This document shows, piece after piece, positions 1 to 6,078 of a stretch of 16,711 nucleotides of DNA (position 1 is its first letter; each line of letters opens with the position of its first letter). The notes under the pieces were generated by a model, which saw only the letters and a list, made by a program, of their open reading frames with translations, was not told the origin of the DNA and made no database searches. The stretch is taken from the NCBI GenBank assembly GCA_964530165.1, contig CAZGYE010000103.1, forward strand, positions 1 to 16,711, written 5' to 3'. The stretch is from CAZGYE01 sp964530165 (lineage in GTDB: Bacteria; Planctomycetota; Planctomycetia; Planctomycetales; Planctomycetaceae). A program made the position numbers and the translations under genes.

Positions 1-512
1 GCCACGCCGTAGAAATTGCCTTCCCCTTTCTGGCTCTCTTTGCCGGCCTTGATGGGGCCCAGCGTGATGGCGGCGGCATCTTCCTTGATCGGTTCGGCGG
101 CCGGCTTCGGGCCGATCTTGTACACGCGGACCAATTCCTCGCCGTCCTTTCTGCTGCCGTCGCTGACGATCAACTGATCGGCCCCCAGAACGGCGAGCCC
201 CAACGGGCCGATGTTGTATTTCGGCCCTTTGCCGTACACGTCCGTCGGATAGCTGGAGATCTCCAGGTTCACCCTCTTTTCGCGGTCCTTCTCTTTCGGA
301 TCAAACCGGTAAACGCCGTACCGGCTGGCGACGAACACGTGGCCCGTCGCGGCATGAATGGCGATCCCGGAGGGATTTTCGAGGTTGACTACCAGCGTCT
401 TCGTTTCAATCTGATCGCTGGCCGTCAGGTTGCCGGCCGCGCCAGCAAGCCAGGCCGTCACCGTCAGGCCGACAATCGTACAGAGCAGCGGAGCAGGTCG
501 ATTCGTGTGCAT
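1..512 (-). CDS. Secreted beta-propeller-like protein (C-terminus outside window)
   Basis: The 170 visible residues start at an ATG (512-510) and remain open to the window edge, so the C-terminus is missing. Residues 1-32 form a signal peptide: a short basic start (MHTNR), a hydrophobic stretch and small residues around 24-31, so the product is probably exported. Residues 40-135 read like blades of an NHL/SMP-30-type beta-propeller. They include NPSGIAIHAATGHVFVAS and, about 55 residues later, GPLGLAVLGADQLIVSDG, the repeated pattern 'G-hydrophobic-A-hydrophobic ... hydrophobic-V-S/A-D/S'. Such propellers bind ligands or partners, and no catalytic residue can be named here. The gene lies 136 bp downstream of the cytochrome c peroxidase on the same strand but appears to have its own promoter (589-617). 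The substrate is unknown. The family call is by pattern only. Confidence 0.72.
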   Translation of the reverse strand, partial: MHTNRPAPLLCTIVGLTVTAWLAGAAGNLTASDQIETKTLVVNLENPSGIAIHAATGHVFVASRYGVYRFDPKEKDREKRVNLEISSYPTDVYGKGPKYNIGPLGLAVLGADQLIVSDGSRKDGEELVRVYKIGPKPAAEPIKEDAAAITLGPIKAGKESQKGEGNFYGV

Positions 513-588
513 GGGTCGTCTCACTTTCTCTCCTGCTGAATGTGAGGAGTCTGCAAGTTCGGCAGAGATGTCTGTTACAGTCGTCAAG

Positions 589-617
589 ATCGTACTGCGC
601 CGAATTGGAGATTTCAA
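589..617 (-). promoter_or_regulatory. Sigma70-type promoter of the propeller-like gene
   Basis: On the minus strand, TTGAAA (617-612) is followed by a 17-bp spacer and TACGAT (594-589). It lies about 77 nt upstream of the ATG at 512 and downstream of the peroxidase stop codon. This suggests the propeller gene can be transcribed independently of the peroxidase gene. It was found by eye and is not proven. Confidence 0.45.
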
Positions 618-648
618 ATCGTCAACAGGCGATTCGGGATCCGCATTT

Positions 649-1728
649 TCAGTTGGGAAGTTTGGGTGGTTTGTACATCGGGTAGTTGTGGCTGCTGAGG
701 CCCTCTCTGAGGAAGGTCGCCAGATCAGCCTTTTCCTGCTCAGTGAGTTCCAGTTCGAACACCTCATCGTCGAGCCACTCGTTGGGGGTTCCGCCCTTGT
801 CATAGTGCTTGATGACTTCTTCCAGCGTTTTCAGACTGCCGTCGTGCATGTAGGGGGCGGTGAGGGCGACCTCGCGCAACGTCGGCGTTTTGAAGCTGCC
901 GCGATCTCCGCCGAGCTTGCTGATCGCTTCGCGGCCGACGTCCGGCTGCTTGCGATCAATGCCGATGCCGACGTTGTGAAACGCATTGTCGGTGAAGTTG
1001 GGACCGGGATGACAGGCACTGCAATTCGCCTCTGCGAAGAAGAGCTTCATCCCGCGCTGGGCCGCTGCGGACAGGGCCGTTTTGTCGCCCGCCTGGAAAC
1101 GGTCGTAGGGAGCGTCGCCGGAAAGGATCGTTCGCTCGAAGGCGGCCAGCGCCTTGGCGATTCTCTCCGGCGTGATCTCCCCGCCGAAGACCTCCTGGAA
1201 CTGTGTGCGATAGCCTTCAATCGGTTTCAGTTTTGCGACCAGGTCCTCAAGCGACATGTTCATTTCGATAGGATTTTGGATTGGGCCCAGCGCCTGCGCT
1301 TCGAGACTGGGCTCCCGTCCGTCCCAGAACAGAAACCTGTTGTACGCCGCGTTGATCAGGCTCGGTGCGCTGCGGCCTCCCTGCTTGCCGGTGACACCGG
1401 TGGCGAACCGCTTGCCGTCGGTGTAGCCCTTTTGTGGGACGTGGCAATTGACACACGCGAGCTTACTGCCCCGAGAGACACGCTTATCGAAAAACAACTG
1501 TTTTCCCAGCGCAATCTTCTCGGGCGAGGGTGGGTTGTCTTCGGGATGTGGCACCGGTGGCAAGCCTTTGGGAACCGGCGACGTATCCCTCTCACTCGCG
1601 AGGCATACAATCCCGCTGAAGCACAGCAATGCACCAGCGATGACCGTCCCGGCCCATTGGTTCCTGATTGTTCCGAATCGCGGGCGACCGACGGCATGCT
1701 CCGACGAGTCGCACGGGGTGGTCCTCAT
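649..1728 (-). CDS. Di-haem cytochrome c peroxidase (CcpA/MauG family)
   Basis: Periplasmic di-haem peroxidases reduce hydrogen peroxide with electrons from small cytochromes; some relatives (MauG) instead oxidise proteins. Two covalent haem motifs are visible: CVNCH near residue 92 and CSACH near residue 236 (numbered from the chosen start). Other family hallmarks are FLFWDGR near 132-138 and APYMHDG near 291-297, whose Met/His region lies at the haem ligand position. Residues around 24-45 are hydrophobic and serve as a signal/anchor segment. The total of 359 residues is normal for the family. An in-frame ATG lies 9 bp further upstream (1737), but GGGA touches that codon directly and is well spaced for the ATG at 1728, so 1728 is preferred. 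The upstream neighbour asnS is divergent. The physiological electron donor is unknown. Confidence 0.93.
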   Translation of the reverse strand: MRTTPCDSSEHAVGRPRFGTIRNQWAGTVIAGALLCFSGIVCLASERDTSPVPKGLPPVPHPEDNPPSPEKIALGKQLFFDKRVSRGSKLACVNCHVPQKGYTDGKRFATGVTGKQGGRSAPSLINAAYNRFLFWDGREPSLEAQALGPIQNPIEMNMSLEDLVAKLKPIEGYRTQFQEVFGGEITPERIAKALAAFERTILSGDAPYDRFQAGDKTALSAAAQRGMKLFFAEANCSACHPGPNFTDNAFHNVGIGIDRKQPDVGREAISKLGGDRGSFKTPTLREVALTAPYMHDGSLKTLEEVIKHYDKGGTPNEWLDDEVFELELTEQEKADLATFLREGLSSHNYPMYKPPKLPN

Positions 1729-1788
1729 GGTTGGCATTCCCTGATTTCTGATGCGTGACCATAGACGCCTTGGATCAATTTCCCCTTA

Positions 1789-1817
1789 TTTGTAGTCAGA
1801 TGCCGCCTCACTTCCAA
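1789..1817 (-). promoter_or_regulatory. Possible promoter of the peroxidase gene
   Basis: The minus strand shows TTGGAA (1817-1812), a 17-bp spacer and TACAAA (1794-1789), about 60 nt before the chosen ATG at 1728. Both hexamers match the consensus at only four of six positions, so this is a tentative call in the 235-bp divergent gap shared with asnS. Confidence 0.3.
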
Positions 1818-1878
1818 GTCAGCCGGTACAGGAAGCTTCAAAGAAACTTCCGATCCAGTCGGCAGTCGGACAAGAACA

Positions 1879-1907
1879 TGGAGACCACAGACCGGGTTGT
1901 GTATGCT
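1879..1907 (+). promoter_or_regulatory. Possible promoter of asnS
   Basis: TGGAGA (1879-1884), a 17-bp spacer and TATGCT (1902-1907) lie about 65 nt upstream of the asnS start. TATGAT overlaps directly downstream (1907-1912) as an alternative -10 box. The -35 match is weak. Confidence 0.25.
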
Positions 1908-1972
1908 ATGATGCCCGGTGGGTAGGCGTCGGCGAGAACAACGCAATTCTTGATCGGAAAACGGATTGACCG

Positions 1973-3367
1973 ATGAGCAACAGAACGAAAGTCAACGCAG
2001 CACTCAGGGACGGCCAGGTTGGTCAGCGGGTCGACGTTTGCGGCTGGGTGCGGACTCGGCGGGACTCGAAGCAAGGGTTCTCGTTCGTCGAGCTCAACGA
2101 CGGAAGCTGCATGGCCAACCTGCAGATCGTCATTGACGCCGAAGTGCCCGGTTACGAGACCGCGATCAAGGATGTCACCACCGGTGCCAGCATCGCGGTG
2201 ACCGGGGAGCTGAAAGAGTCGCCGGGAAAGGGGCAGCGAATCGAATTGCACGCGAACTCGCTGAAAGTGGTGGGCCGGGCCGATCCGGAGAAATACCCGC
2301 TGCAGAAGAAACGGCACAGCTTCGAGTTTCTGCGGGAGATCGCCCATCTGCGGCCGCGGACAAATACGTTCGGCGCCATCGCCCGTGTCCGCAACGCCGT
2401 CTGCGCCGGCATTCACAACTTCTTCCAGTCTCGCGGTTTTGTTTACATCCACAGCCCGGTCATCACGACCAGCGACTGCGAAGGGGCTGGCGAACTGTTT
2501 CAGGTCACCACGCTCGACCTGGCCCGGCTGGCTCGGCTACAGACCGAGCTGGACTACTCGCTGGACTTCTTCGGCAAGCGGGCCTCGCTGACGGTCAGCG
2601 GCCAGTTGGAAGCCGAGATCTTCGCCACCTCCGTCGGCGACTGTTACACCTTCGGTCCAACCTTCCGGGCCGAGAACTCCAACACTACCCGGCACCTGGC
2701 CGAGTTCTGGATGGTCGAGCCGGAGATGCCGTTCTACGAACTGGACGACAATATGCAGTTGGCCGAGGAGTTCGTCCGCACGCTGGTTCGCGACGTGCTC
2801 CGCCAATGCCCCGAAGACATGGAGTTCTTCAACAAACGCATCGACAACACGGTCCTCGACACCCTGGGGAACATCGCAGAGAACGATTTTCTGCGGTTGC
2901 CGTACACCGAGGCCGTCGACATTCTCAGCGGCAGCGGGCGGAAGTTCGAATACCCGGTCGAGTGGGGCCGCGATCTCCAAAGCGAGCACGAACGCTTCCT
3001 GACCGAGCAGCACTTCCAACAACCGGTCATCCTCTACAATTACCCCCGCAGCCTCAAACCGTTCTACATGCGCGTCAACGACGACGGCAAGACCGTGCGG
3101 GCCATGGATGTGCTGGTTCCGCGCGTCGGCGAGATCATCGGCGGCAGCCAGCGTGAGGAACGCCTCGATGTGCTCGTCGAACGAATGCGGGAATGCCAGC
3201 TCGACCCGGACGAGTACTGGTGGTACCTCGACCTGCGGCGCTACGGCAGCGTCCCGCATTCCGGCTTCGGATTGGGACTGGAACGCACCATCCAACTGAT
3301 CACCGGCATGACCAACATCCGCGACTGCATCGCCTTCCCGCGAACACCGAAAAACGCCGAGTTCTGA
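1973..3367 (+). CDS. asnS: Asparaginyl-tRNA synthetase
   Basis: This is the cytoplasmic class II synthetase that activates asparagine with ATP and charges tRNA-Asn. Residues 18-102 are the N-terminal OB-fold anticodon-binding domain (VDVCGWVRTRRDSKQGFSFV onward). The catalytic domain follows, with class II motif 2 at 230-250 (FRAENSNTTRHLAEFWMVEP) and motif 3 at 431-438 (GFGLGLER). The ending FPRTPKNAEF is near the family norm. At 464 residues it closely matches the usual bacterial length (about 466). The AENSN signature and the surrounding residues favour AsnRS over AspRS. The start is ATG with only a weak GGAT upstream. A dedicated AsnRS implies at least one direct route to Asn-tRNA, although the indirect transamidation route could coexist. 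The gene stands alone: its upstream neighbour is divergent and its downstream neighbour is convergent. Confidence 0.98.
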   Translation: MSNRTKVNAALRDGQVGQRVDVCGWVRTRRDSKQGFSFVELNDGSCMANLQIVIDAEVPGYETAIKDVTTGASIAVTGELKESPGKGQRIELHANSLKVVGRADPEKYPLQKKRHSFEFLREIAHLRPRTNTFGAIARVRNAVCAGIHNFFQSRGFVYIHSPVITTSDCEGAGELFQVTTLDLARLARLQTELDYSLDFFGKRASLTVSGQLEAEIFATSVGDCYTFGPTFRAENSNTTRHLAEFWMVEPEMPFYELDDNMQLAEEFVRTLVRDVLRQCPEDMEFFNKRIDNTVLDTLGNIAENDFLRLPYTEAVDILSGSGRKFEYPVEWGRDLQSEHERFLTEQHFQQPVILYNYPRSLKPFYMRVNDDGKTVRAMDVLVPRVGEIIGGSQREERLDVLVERMRECQLDPDEYWWYLDLRRYGSVPHSGFGLGLERTIQLITGMTNIRDCIAFPRTPKNAEF

Positions 3368-3376
3368 TTGGGAAAA

Positions 3377-3398
3377 GGACAGAAAGCGGACAGAAAGC
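3377..3398 (+). repeat. Two tandem 11-bp repeats after asnS
   Basis: The unit GGACAGAAAGC occurs twice without a gap, followed by a partial GGGACAGG. It lies in the 83-bp convergent gap between asnS and the acidic-protein gene. No hairpin with a T-tract that would make a clear terminator is seen here. Confidence 0.8.
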
Positions 3399-3450
3399 GG
3401 GACAGGTTCGCTTGTTGAGGTTTGACACCTTTTCTCTCCAGAGGAGATTC

Positions 3451-3759
3451 TCAATCCGCGTCTGGCGCGAGGTCGTCAGATTCGTCGTCTCCGTCCTCCT
3501 CCTCTTCCTGCTCCTCCTCCTCTTCCTGCCCCTGCGACGTGCTTGCCGAGAATCTTTCCTCTCTGAGAGCTTCAAACATCCTGTACGTCTGCATAACATG
3601 ACTGAAATGCAGAGCTCGATCCGCATCGTTCATCGGTGCACTAAACTCCAATTGGGCCTTTCTCCGCTCGCCGGTCTGTGAGAACTCGATTTTCGAAAAA
3701 CAAGTGGAACCGTTCTCCTGCACAATTGACTCGGTACAAATCAAGCGTTTTACTTCCAC
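3451..3759 (-). CDS. Small protein with polyacidic C-terminal tail
   Basis: This 102-residue protein of unrecognised family has a folded-looking part (about residues 1-75) with mixed charge. It is followed by a tail at residues 79-102 made almost only of Glu and Asp (EEEEEQEEEEDGDDESDD). The start is GTG at 3759; GGAAG lies six bases upstream, which supports this codon over an out-of-frame ATG beside it. On the plus strand the tail appears as a CTC/TCC pyrimidine run. The gene is the third minus-strand gene after the NYN nuclease and the HicA-like protein, 100 bp downstream of the latter, and is convergent with asnS. Polyacidic tails can mimic nucleic acid or bind basic proteins, so it might bind the strongly basic HicA-like neighbour. 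That is inference. No enzymatic motif is visible. Confidence 0.6.
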   Translation of the reverse strand: MEVKRLICTESIVQENGSTCFSKIEFSQTGERRKAQLEFSAPMNDADRALHFSHVMQTYRMFEALREERFSASTSQGQEEEEEQEEEEDGDDESDDLAPDAD

Positions 3760-3859
3760 GTCATTCTTCCTTTCAAGTGGGATCGAGTAGAGTCGTTGCG
3801 ATACGCGACCGGCTCAGGAACTATTGGCGCGTTTCCACTATCGTGTGGCGATTCTTGCG

Positions 3860-4096
3860 TCATGGTCCGTGGTCGGGGTTATCCTTCTTCCTCAACAACC
3901 GACGCAAAGCCATCGTTAGCTTTCGGGGCGCGTCTCTGCGTCGCTTGTTGACCGTGATCGGTCTCGGACACTCGGGGTGCCGATACACCTCTTCGCCGGT
4001 CCCCCGCCGATCGGTAACGGTGCCCCCCGAGGCCTTCCATTTTTTTCTCGCCTTTCGCAAGTCCCTTTCAGGCCGTGTGTTACGATGTTGGTTCAT
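3860..4096 (-). CDS. Small basic HicA-like protein
   Basis: This is a 78-residue, strongly basic protein. Its order of elements resembles HicA/YcfA mRNA interferases, which have a small dsRNA-binding-like fold. There is an N-terminal basic helix (residues 8-22), then GGTVTDRRGTGEEVYRHP (24-41) where HicA has G-S-H-H followed by 'hydrophobic-F-R-H-P'. Next comes PITVNKRRRDAPRKLTMALR (46-65), where HicA has 'V-T-V-P ... L-K-P-G-T-L-R'. The catalytic histidine normally found in the G-S-H motif is replaced by Glu, so classical RNase activity is doubtful. The ATG is preceded by AAGAGGA with good spacing. It begins 64 bp after the NYN-nuclease stop and is likely co-transcribed with it. No HicB-type antitoxin is adjacent. 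The family assignment is a pattern judgement, and a planctomycete-specific relative is an alternative. Confidence 0.6.
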   Translation of the reverse strand: MNQHRNTRPERDLRKARKKWKASGGTVTDRRGTGEEVYRHPECPRPITVNKRRRDAPRKLTMALRRLLRKKDNPDHGP

Positions 4097-4160
4097 TGAT
4101 CCTCTTTTCTTTTGAATCGGCTGTCGGGCGTCGCAAGAGTGCAGTTTCTGAATGCCGAAA

Positions 4161-4796
4161 TCATTGGACCGTCATTGGCTGTGGCGCGAAGGTTCGCGGC
4201 AAACGAATGTCGAACGCGGGCACGTCGAACTCGAGATCAAAGATCTCGCAGCCGATCTCCTGCAGGTCGTACAACGGCTGGGCAAACCATTCGGTGAAAC
4301 CGAAGATGGCCACGCGCCTGCCCGTGGCACGAATCCTGGCCAACACGTCTGCGAAGCCGTGATCGTGGCTAAACAAGACAATCGGATCGTTTAAGCCACT
4401 GCAACTGGCCGCGAACTGCCTCTCCAACTGTTGAAGGATGAAACCGTCCACGGGATCACTTTCCACTCCATCCGAGGAATGAGCAGCGCACACCTCGTAG
4501 CCAAAATCCTGTAGTACCCGACCGAAGGCGAGCTGGCTGCTACGGCAAAACCGATCCCTATTCACCACAAAACAAGGTTTTGATGCAGGCGCAAGAAGTC
4601 CTTCCCTGCGGAGAAACCGCAAGACACGTTCCCAGCGGGGCCGGTCTTCAGGACACGGACGGCGTTCGAGAACGGACCAACCGAGGACGCCATCGATGTT
4701 TGGTCCGTCGATGAAGACAGTCCGGTACGGCTCATTTGTTGCCAGGGACGGTTTTCCATCTGACGGGGGGAACAGATTGGCACATGTTTGTTGCAT
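4161..4796 (-). CDS. NYN-domain (PIN-like) putative ribonuclease
   Basis: NYN proteins are metal-dependent nucleases of the PIN/FLAP superfamily that usually act on RNA. The expected acidic pocket is visible, numbered from the ATG at 4796. VFIDGPNIDG carries D30, N33 and D35, SDPVDGFI carries D114 and D117, and VLFSHDHGFADVL carries S143 and D145. This last motif is the equivalent of the usual 'S-x-D-x-D-F' signature, with GF where DF is common. It is followed by RRVAIFGF, as in LabA/DUF88 proteins. The length is 211 residues. An in-frame TTG at 4808 lies inside the ribosome-binding site, whereas GGAG stands six bases before the ATG at 4796, so the ATG is preferred. No transmembrane segment is present. 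It heads a same-strand run with the HicA-like and acidic-tail genes. Its target RNA is unknown. Confidence 0.85.
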   Translation of the reverse strand: MQQTCANLFPPSDGKPSLATNEPYRTVFIDGPNIDGVLGWSVLERRPCPEDRPRWERVLRFLRREGLLAPASKPCFVVNRDRFCRSSQLAFGRVLQDFGYEVCAAHSSDGVESDPVDGFILQQLERQFAASCSGLNDPIVLFSHDHGFADVLARIRATGRRVAIFGFTEWFAQPLYDLQEIGCEIFDLEFDVPAFDIRLPRTFAPQPMTVQ

Positions 4797-4859
4797 TGTT
4801 TTCTCCAATACGGGTTTCCTGAACTGACGGATTTCACCAAGACAAGTGGTGACGCCATA

Positions 4860-4888
4860 GTTTTACGGTCGCACGCTAAAAATATCAA
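4860..4888 (-). promoter_or_regulatory. Possible promoter of the NYN-nuclease gene
   Basis: The minus strand has TTGATA (4888-4883), a 17-bp spacer and TAAAAC (4865-4860), about 64 nt before the chosen ATG. The -35 box matches five of six consensus bases and the -10 box four of six. It would drive the three-gene minus-strand run. Confidence 0.35.
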
Positions 4889-5146
4889 CACTGGACATTT
4901 CATTTTTTCAAAATATTCGTCTGTGTCTCGCGGAATTTGGATGGTCTCGTGGCTGCCGTCGTGCTCACGCAGCCTACCACAGCGATCGTCGTAAAACAAG
5001 TCAAACTCACGATTTCTGGGAACTTTTCGTCACTACGACGCGACAGGCGAAGCTCAGTTCAAGTTGAATGTTCCTGTCATGAAAAAGTTGTAACTGTTAC
5101 AGATTATGATTATAAATTACAATTAAAATTAGAAATATATTAATAT

Positions 5147-5218
5147 ATTGTAAAAGATAAAGGTGAAGGTATTGTAAAAGATAAAGGTGAAGGTATTGTA
5201 AAAGATAAAGGTGAAGGT
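5147..5218 (+). repeat. Three perfect 24-bp tandem repeats
   Basis: Three identical 24-bp units lie at 5147-5170, 5171-5194 and 5195-5218. Each begins ATTGTAAAAGATAAAGG and ends TGAAGGT. They are directly adjacent, with no spacer. The array begins at the end of an A/T-only stretch and stops 10 bp before the -35 box proposed for the downstream gene. This position would suit an operator or iteron-like protein-binding array, but a simple minisatellite is equally possible. It is not a CRISPR because there are no spacers. Confidence 0.97.
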
Positions 5219-5228
5219 ACAGTGTTGA

Positions 5229-5257
5229 TTGAAACTGATTAGCAGAATTGCTATCTC
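5229..5257 (+). promoter_or_regulatory. Possible promoter of the helix-turn-helix-like gene
   Basis: TTGAAA (5229-5234), a 17-bp spacer ending in TTGC, and TATCTC (5252-5257) lie about 100 nt upstream of the ATG at 5358. They lie directly after the 24-bp repeat array. The -35 box is good and the -10 box is weak. Confidence 0.3.
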
Positions 5258-5357
5258 AAGAATTTCGTGTTCGCTGCCGCGCACGTTCGATTTGCGGACT
5301 GAAACGAACCGAGTGGTCGCCATTCTGCGCAAGACAAGCCGCAGGAAAGGACTGGGA

Positions 5358-5789
5358 ATGGTCAAACAGGACCGGGCCGAGGCGGGGCGAAAGAAGAGCA
5401 AGTCGCAGGCGATCAAGGAAGCTCTTGAACACCTGGGGCCCGATGCCAGTTTCGAGGATGTCAGAAGCTACGTGCGAGAGGCTGGCATCACGGAAGAGAG
5501 CGCCACCGAAAGCGAAGAACAGCGTTTTCGAAAGCACGTCAGCGTGATCAAGAGCCGCCTCAAAAAGGAATTAGAAGCTCAGTTTTCCGTCTCGGTGCCA
5601 ATTTTCAAAGAGGTGAAGCATCTGGTCGACGAGCTTGGGTCGACGGATCGTGTCCGCGAGCTGCTAGATGAGCTTCAGGAGCTGTTCGACAAACTTGGGT
5701 CTTTCGACAACGTCCGCAAGGTCCTGGACATGATCGATGAAGCCTCAAGGAAGCCTCAAGCGTTCAAGTCTCCAAAAACTGTCGAATGA
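5358..5789 (+). CDS. Putative helix-turn-helix protein with helical C-terminal repeats
   Basis: This is a 143-residue soluble protein. Residues 10-71 run from a basic arm (GRKKSKSQAIKEALEHLG), through SFEDVRSYVREAGI, to a helix ending VSVIKSRLKKE. That arrangement resembles small winged-helix-like proteins common in Planctomycetes, so DNA binding is plausible. Residues 80-130 are helical and contain an internal duplication of about 22 residues: ELGSTDRVRELLDELQ followed by KLGSFDNVRKVLDMID. The frame is open upstream to a TTG at 5229, but ATG 5358 has AAAGGA/GGGA before it, and the upstream translation does not look like protein. An 11-bp tandem duplication (5739-5760) sits in the last codons. 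The gene lies divergent from the nuclease gene across the repeat region. It may autoregulate through the 24-bp repeats, which is inference. Confidence 0.72.
   Translation: MVKQDRAEAGRKKSKSQAIKEALEHLGPDASFEDVRSYVREAGITEESATESEEQRFRKHVSVIKSRLKKELEAQFSVSVPIFKEVKHLVDELGSTDRVRELLDELQELFDKLGSFDNVRKVLDMIDEASRKPQAFKSPKTVE
5739..5760 (+). repeat. 11-bp tandem duplication in the 3' end of a gene
   Basis: GAAGCCTCAAG occurs twice without a gap in the last codons of the helix-turn-helix-like gene. Because 11 is not a multiple of three, the two copies are read in different frames (EASR, then KPQA). If the duplication is recent, it changed the C-terminal end of the protein. Confidence 0.85.
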
Positions 5790-5869
5790 CGTTGGCTGTG
5801 ATTCGCGAGACATGCTCGTCAACCAGCACGCAGGCTGGCCAGGATTTTACATGAAGACGCAATTGAGCC

Positions 5870-5885
5870 GGCCCGCTTGCGGGCC
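5870..5885 (+). repeat. GC-rich perfect palindrome downstream of the helix-turn-helix-like gene
   Basis: GGCCCGC-TT-GCGGGCC forms a short GC hairpin about 80 nt after the stop codon at 5789. No T-run follows, so it is not a standard intrinsic terminator, though it could stabilise the transcript 3' end. The rest of the 289-bp gap to 6079 contains only the promoter at 5994-6021. Confidence 0.5.
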
Positions 5886-5993
5886 GCGCGCCGGGCAAGC
5901 CAGGCGGCGAAACGGTTTGTCGTCAACGCATTCTGTTGATTCATGCAAGATCCTGCGGAGCTTGGGAACGAGGTAAAGTCGCGGGCGATCGGC

Positions 5994-6021
5994 TTGACGC
6001 ACCGCTCGGAAGTAGTACGCT
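5994..6021 (+). promoter_or_regulatory. Likely promoter of the metal-binding repeat protein gene
   Basis: TTGACG (5994-5999), a 16-bp spacer and TACGCT (6016-6021) lie about 58 nt before the ATG at 6079. The -35 box matches five of six consensus bases. The spacing and distance to the start codon are similar to those of the kdsD and sulfatase promoters. Confidence 0.45.
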
Positions 6022-6078
6022 AGAAAGTCGGGGCGGCGGTGCGGATGCTTGGCAGGCAGTTTTCGTCGAGGACGGCTT

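Larger units (their letters stand above)
4797..5357. other. AT-rich divergent intergenic region
   Basis: This 561-bp gap separates the NYN-nuclease gene (-) from the helix-turn-helix-like gene (+). No convincing gene was found. The open frames are short, start with TTG and do not read like protein. GC falls sharply between about 5090 and 5235, in clear contrast to the GC-rich flanks. It holds a possible promoter for each flanking gene and a block of three 24-bp repeats. The plus-strand frame through the repeats is open from 5144 to a TAG at 5241 (repeated V-K-D-K-G-E-G-I). It has no start codon and follows a TAA at 5141-5143 in the same frame, so it could at most be a decayed coding remnant. 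Confidence 0.6.

Noticed and set aside
430..1758. 442-residue plus-strand open frame
   Set aside because: It is antisense to the cytochrome c peroxidase gene, which has both haem motifs; the plus-strand translation shows no recognisable domain.
2537..3454. 305-residue minus-strand open frame
   Set aside because: It is the complement of asnS; high GC at third positions keeps the opposite frame open.
4562..4999. 145-residue minus-strand frame overlapping the NYN gene and its upstream region
   Set aside because: It starts with TTG, lacks a ribosome-binding site, and its overlap with the NYN gene is explained by that gene's motifs.
5147..5218. CRISPR array
   Set aside because: The repeats are directly adjacent with no spacers, and no cas genes are present.
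5870..5885. Rho-independent terminator
   Set aside because: The GC palindrome has no following T-run, so it is listed only as a palindrome.
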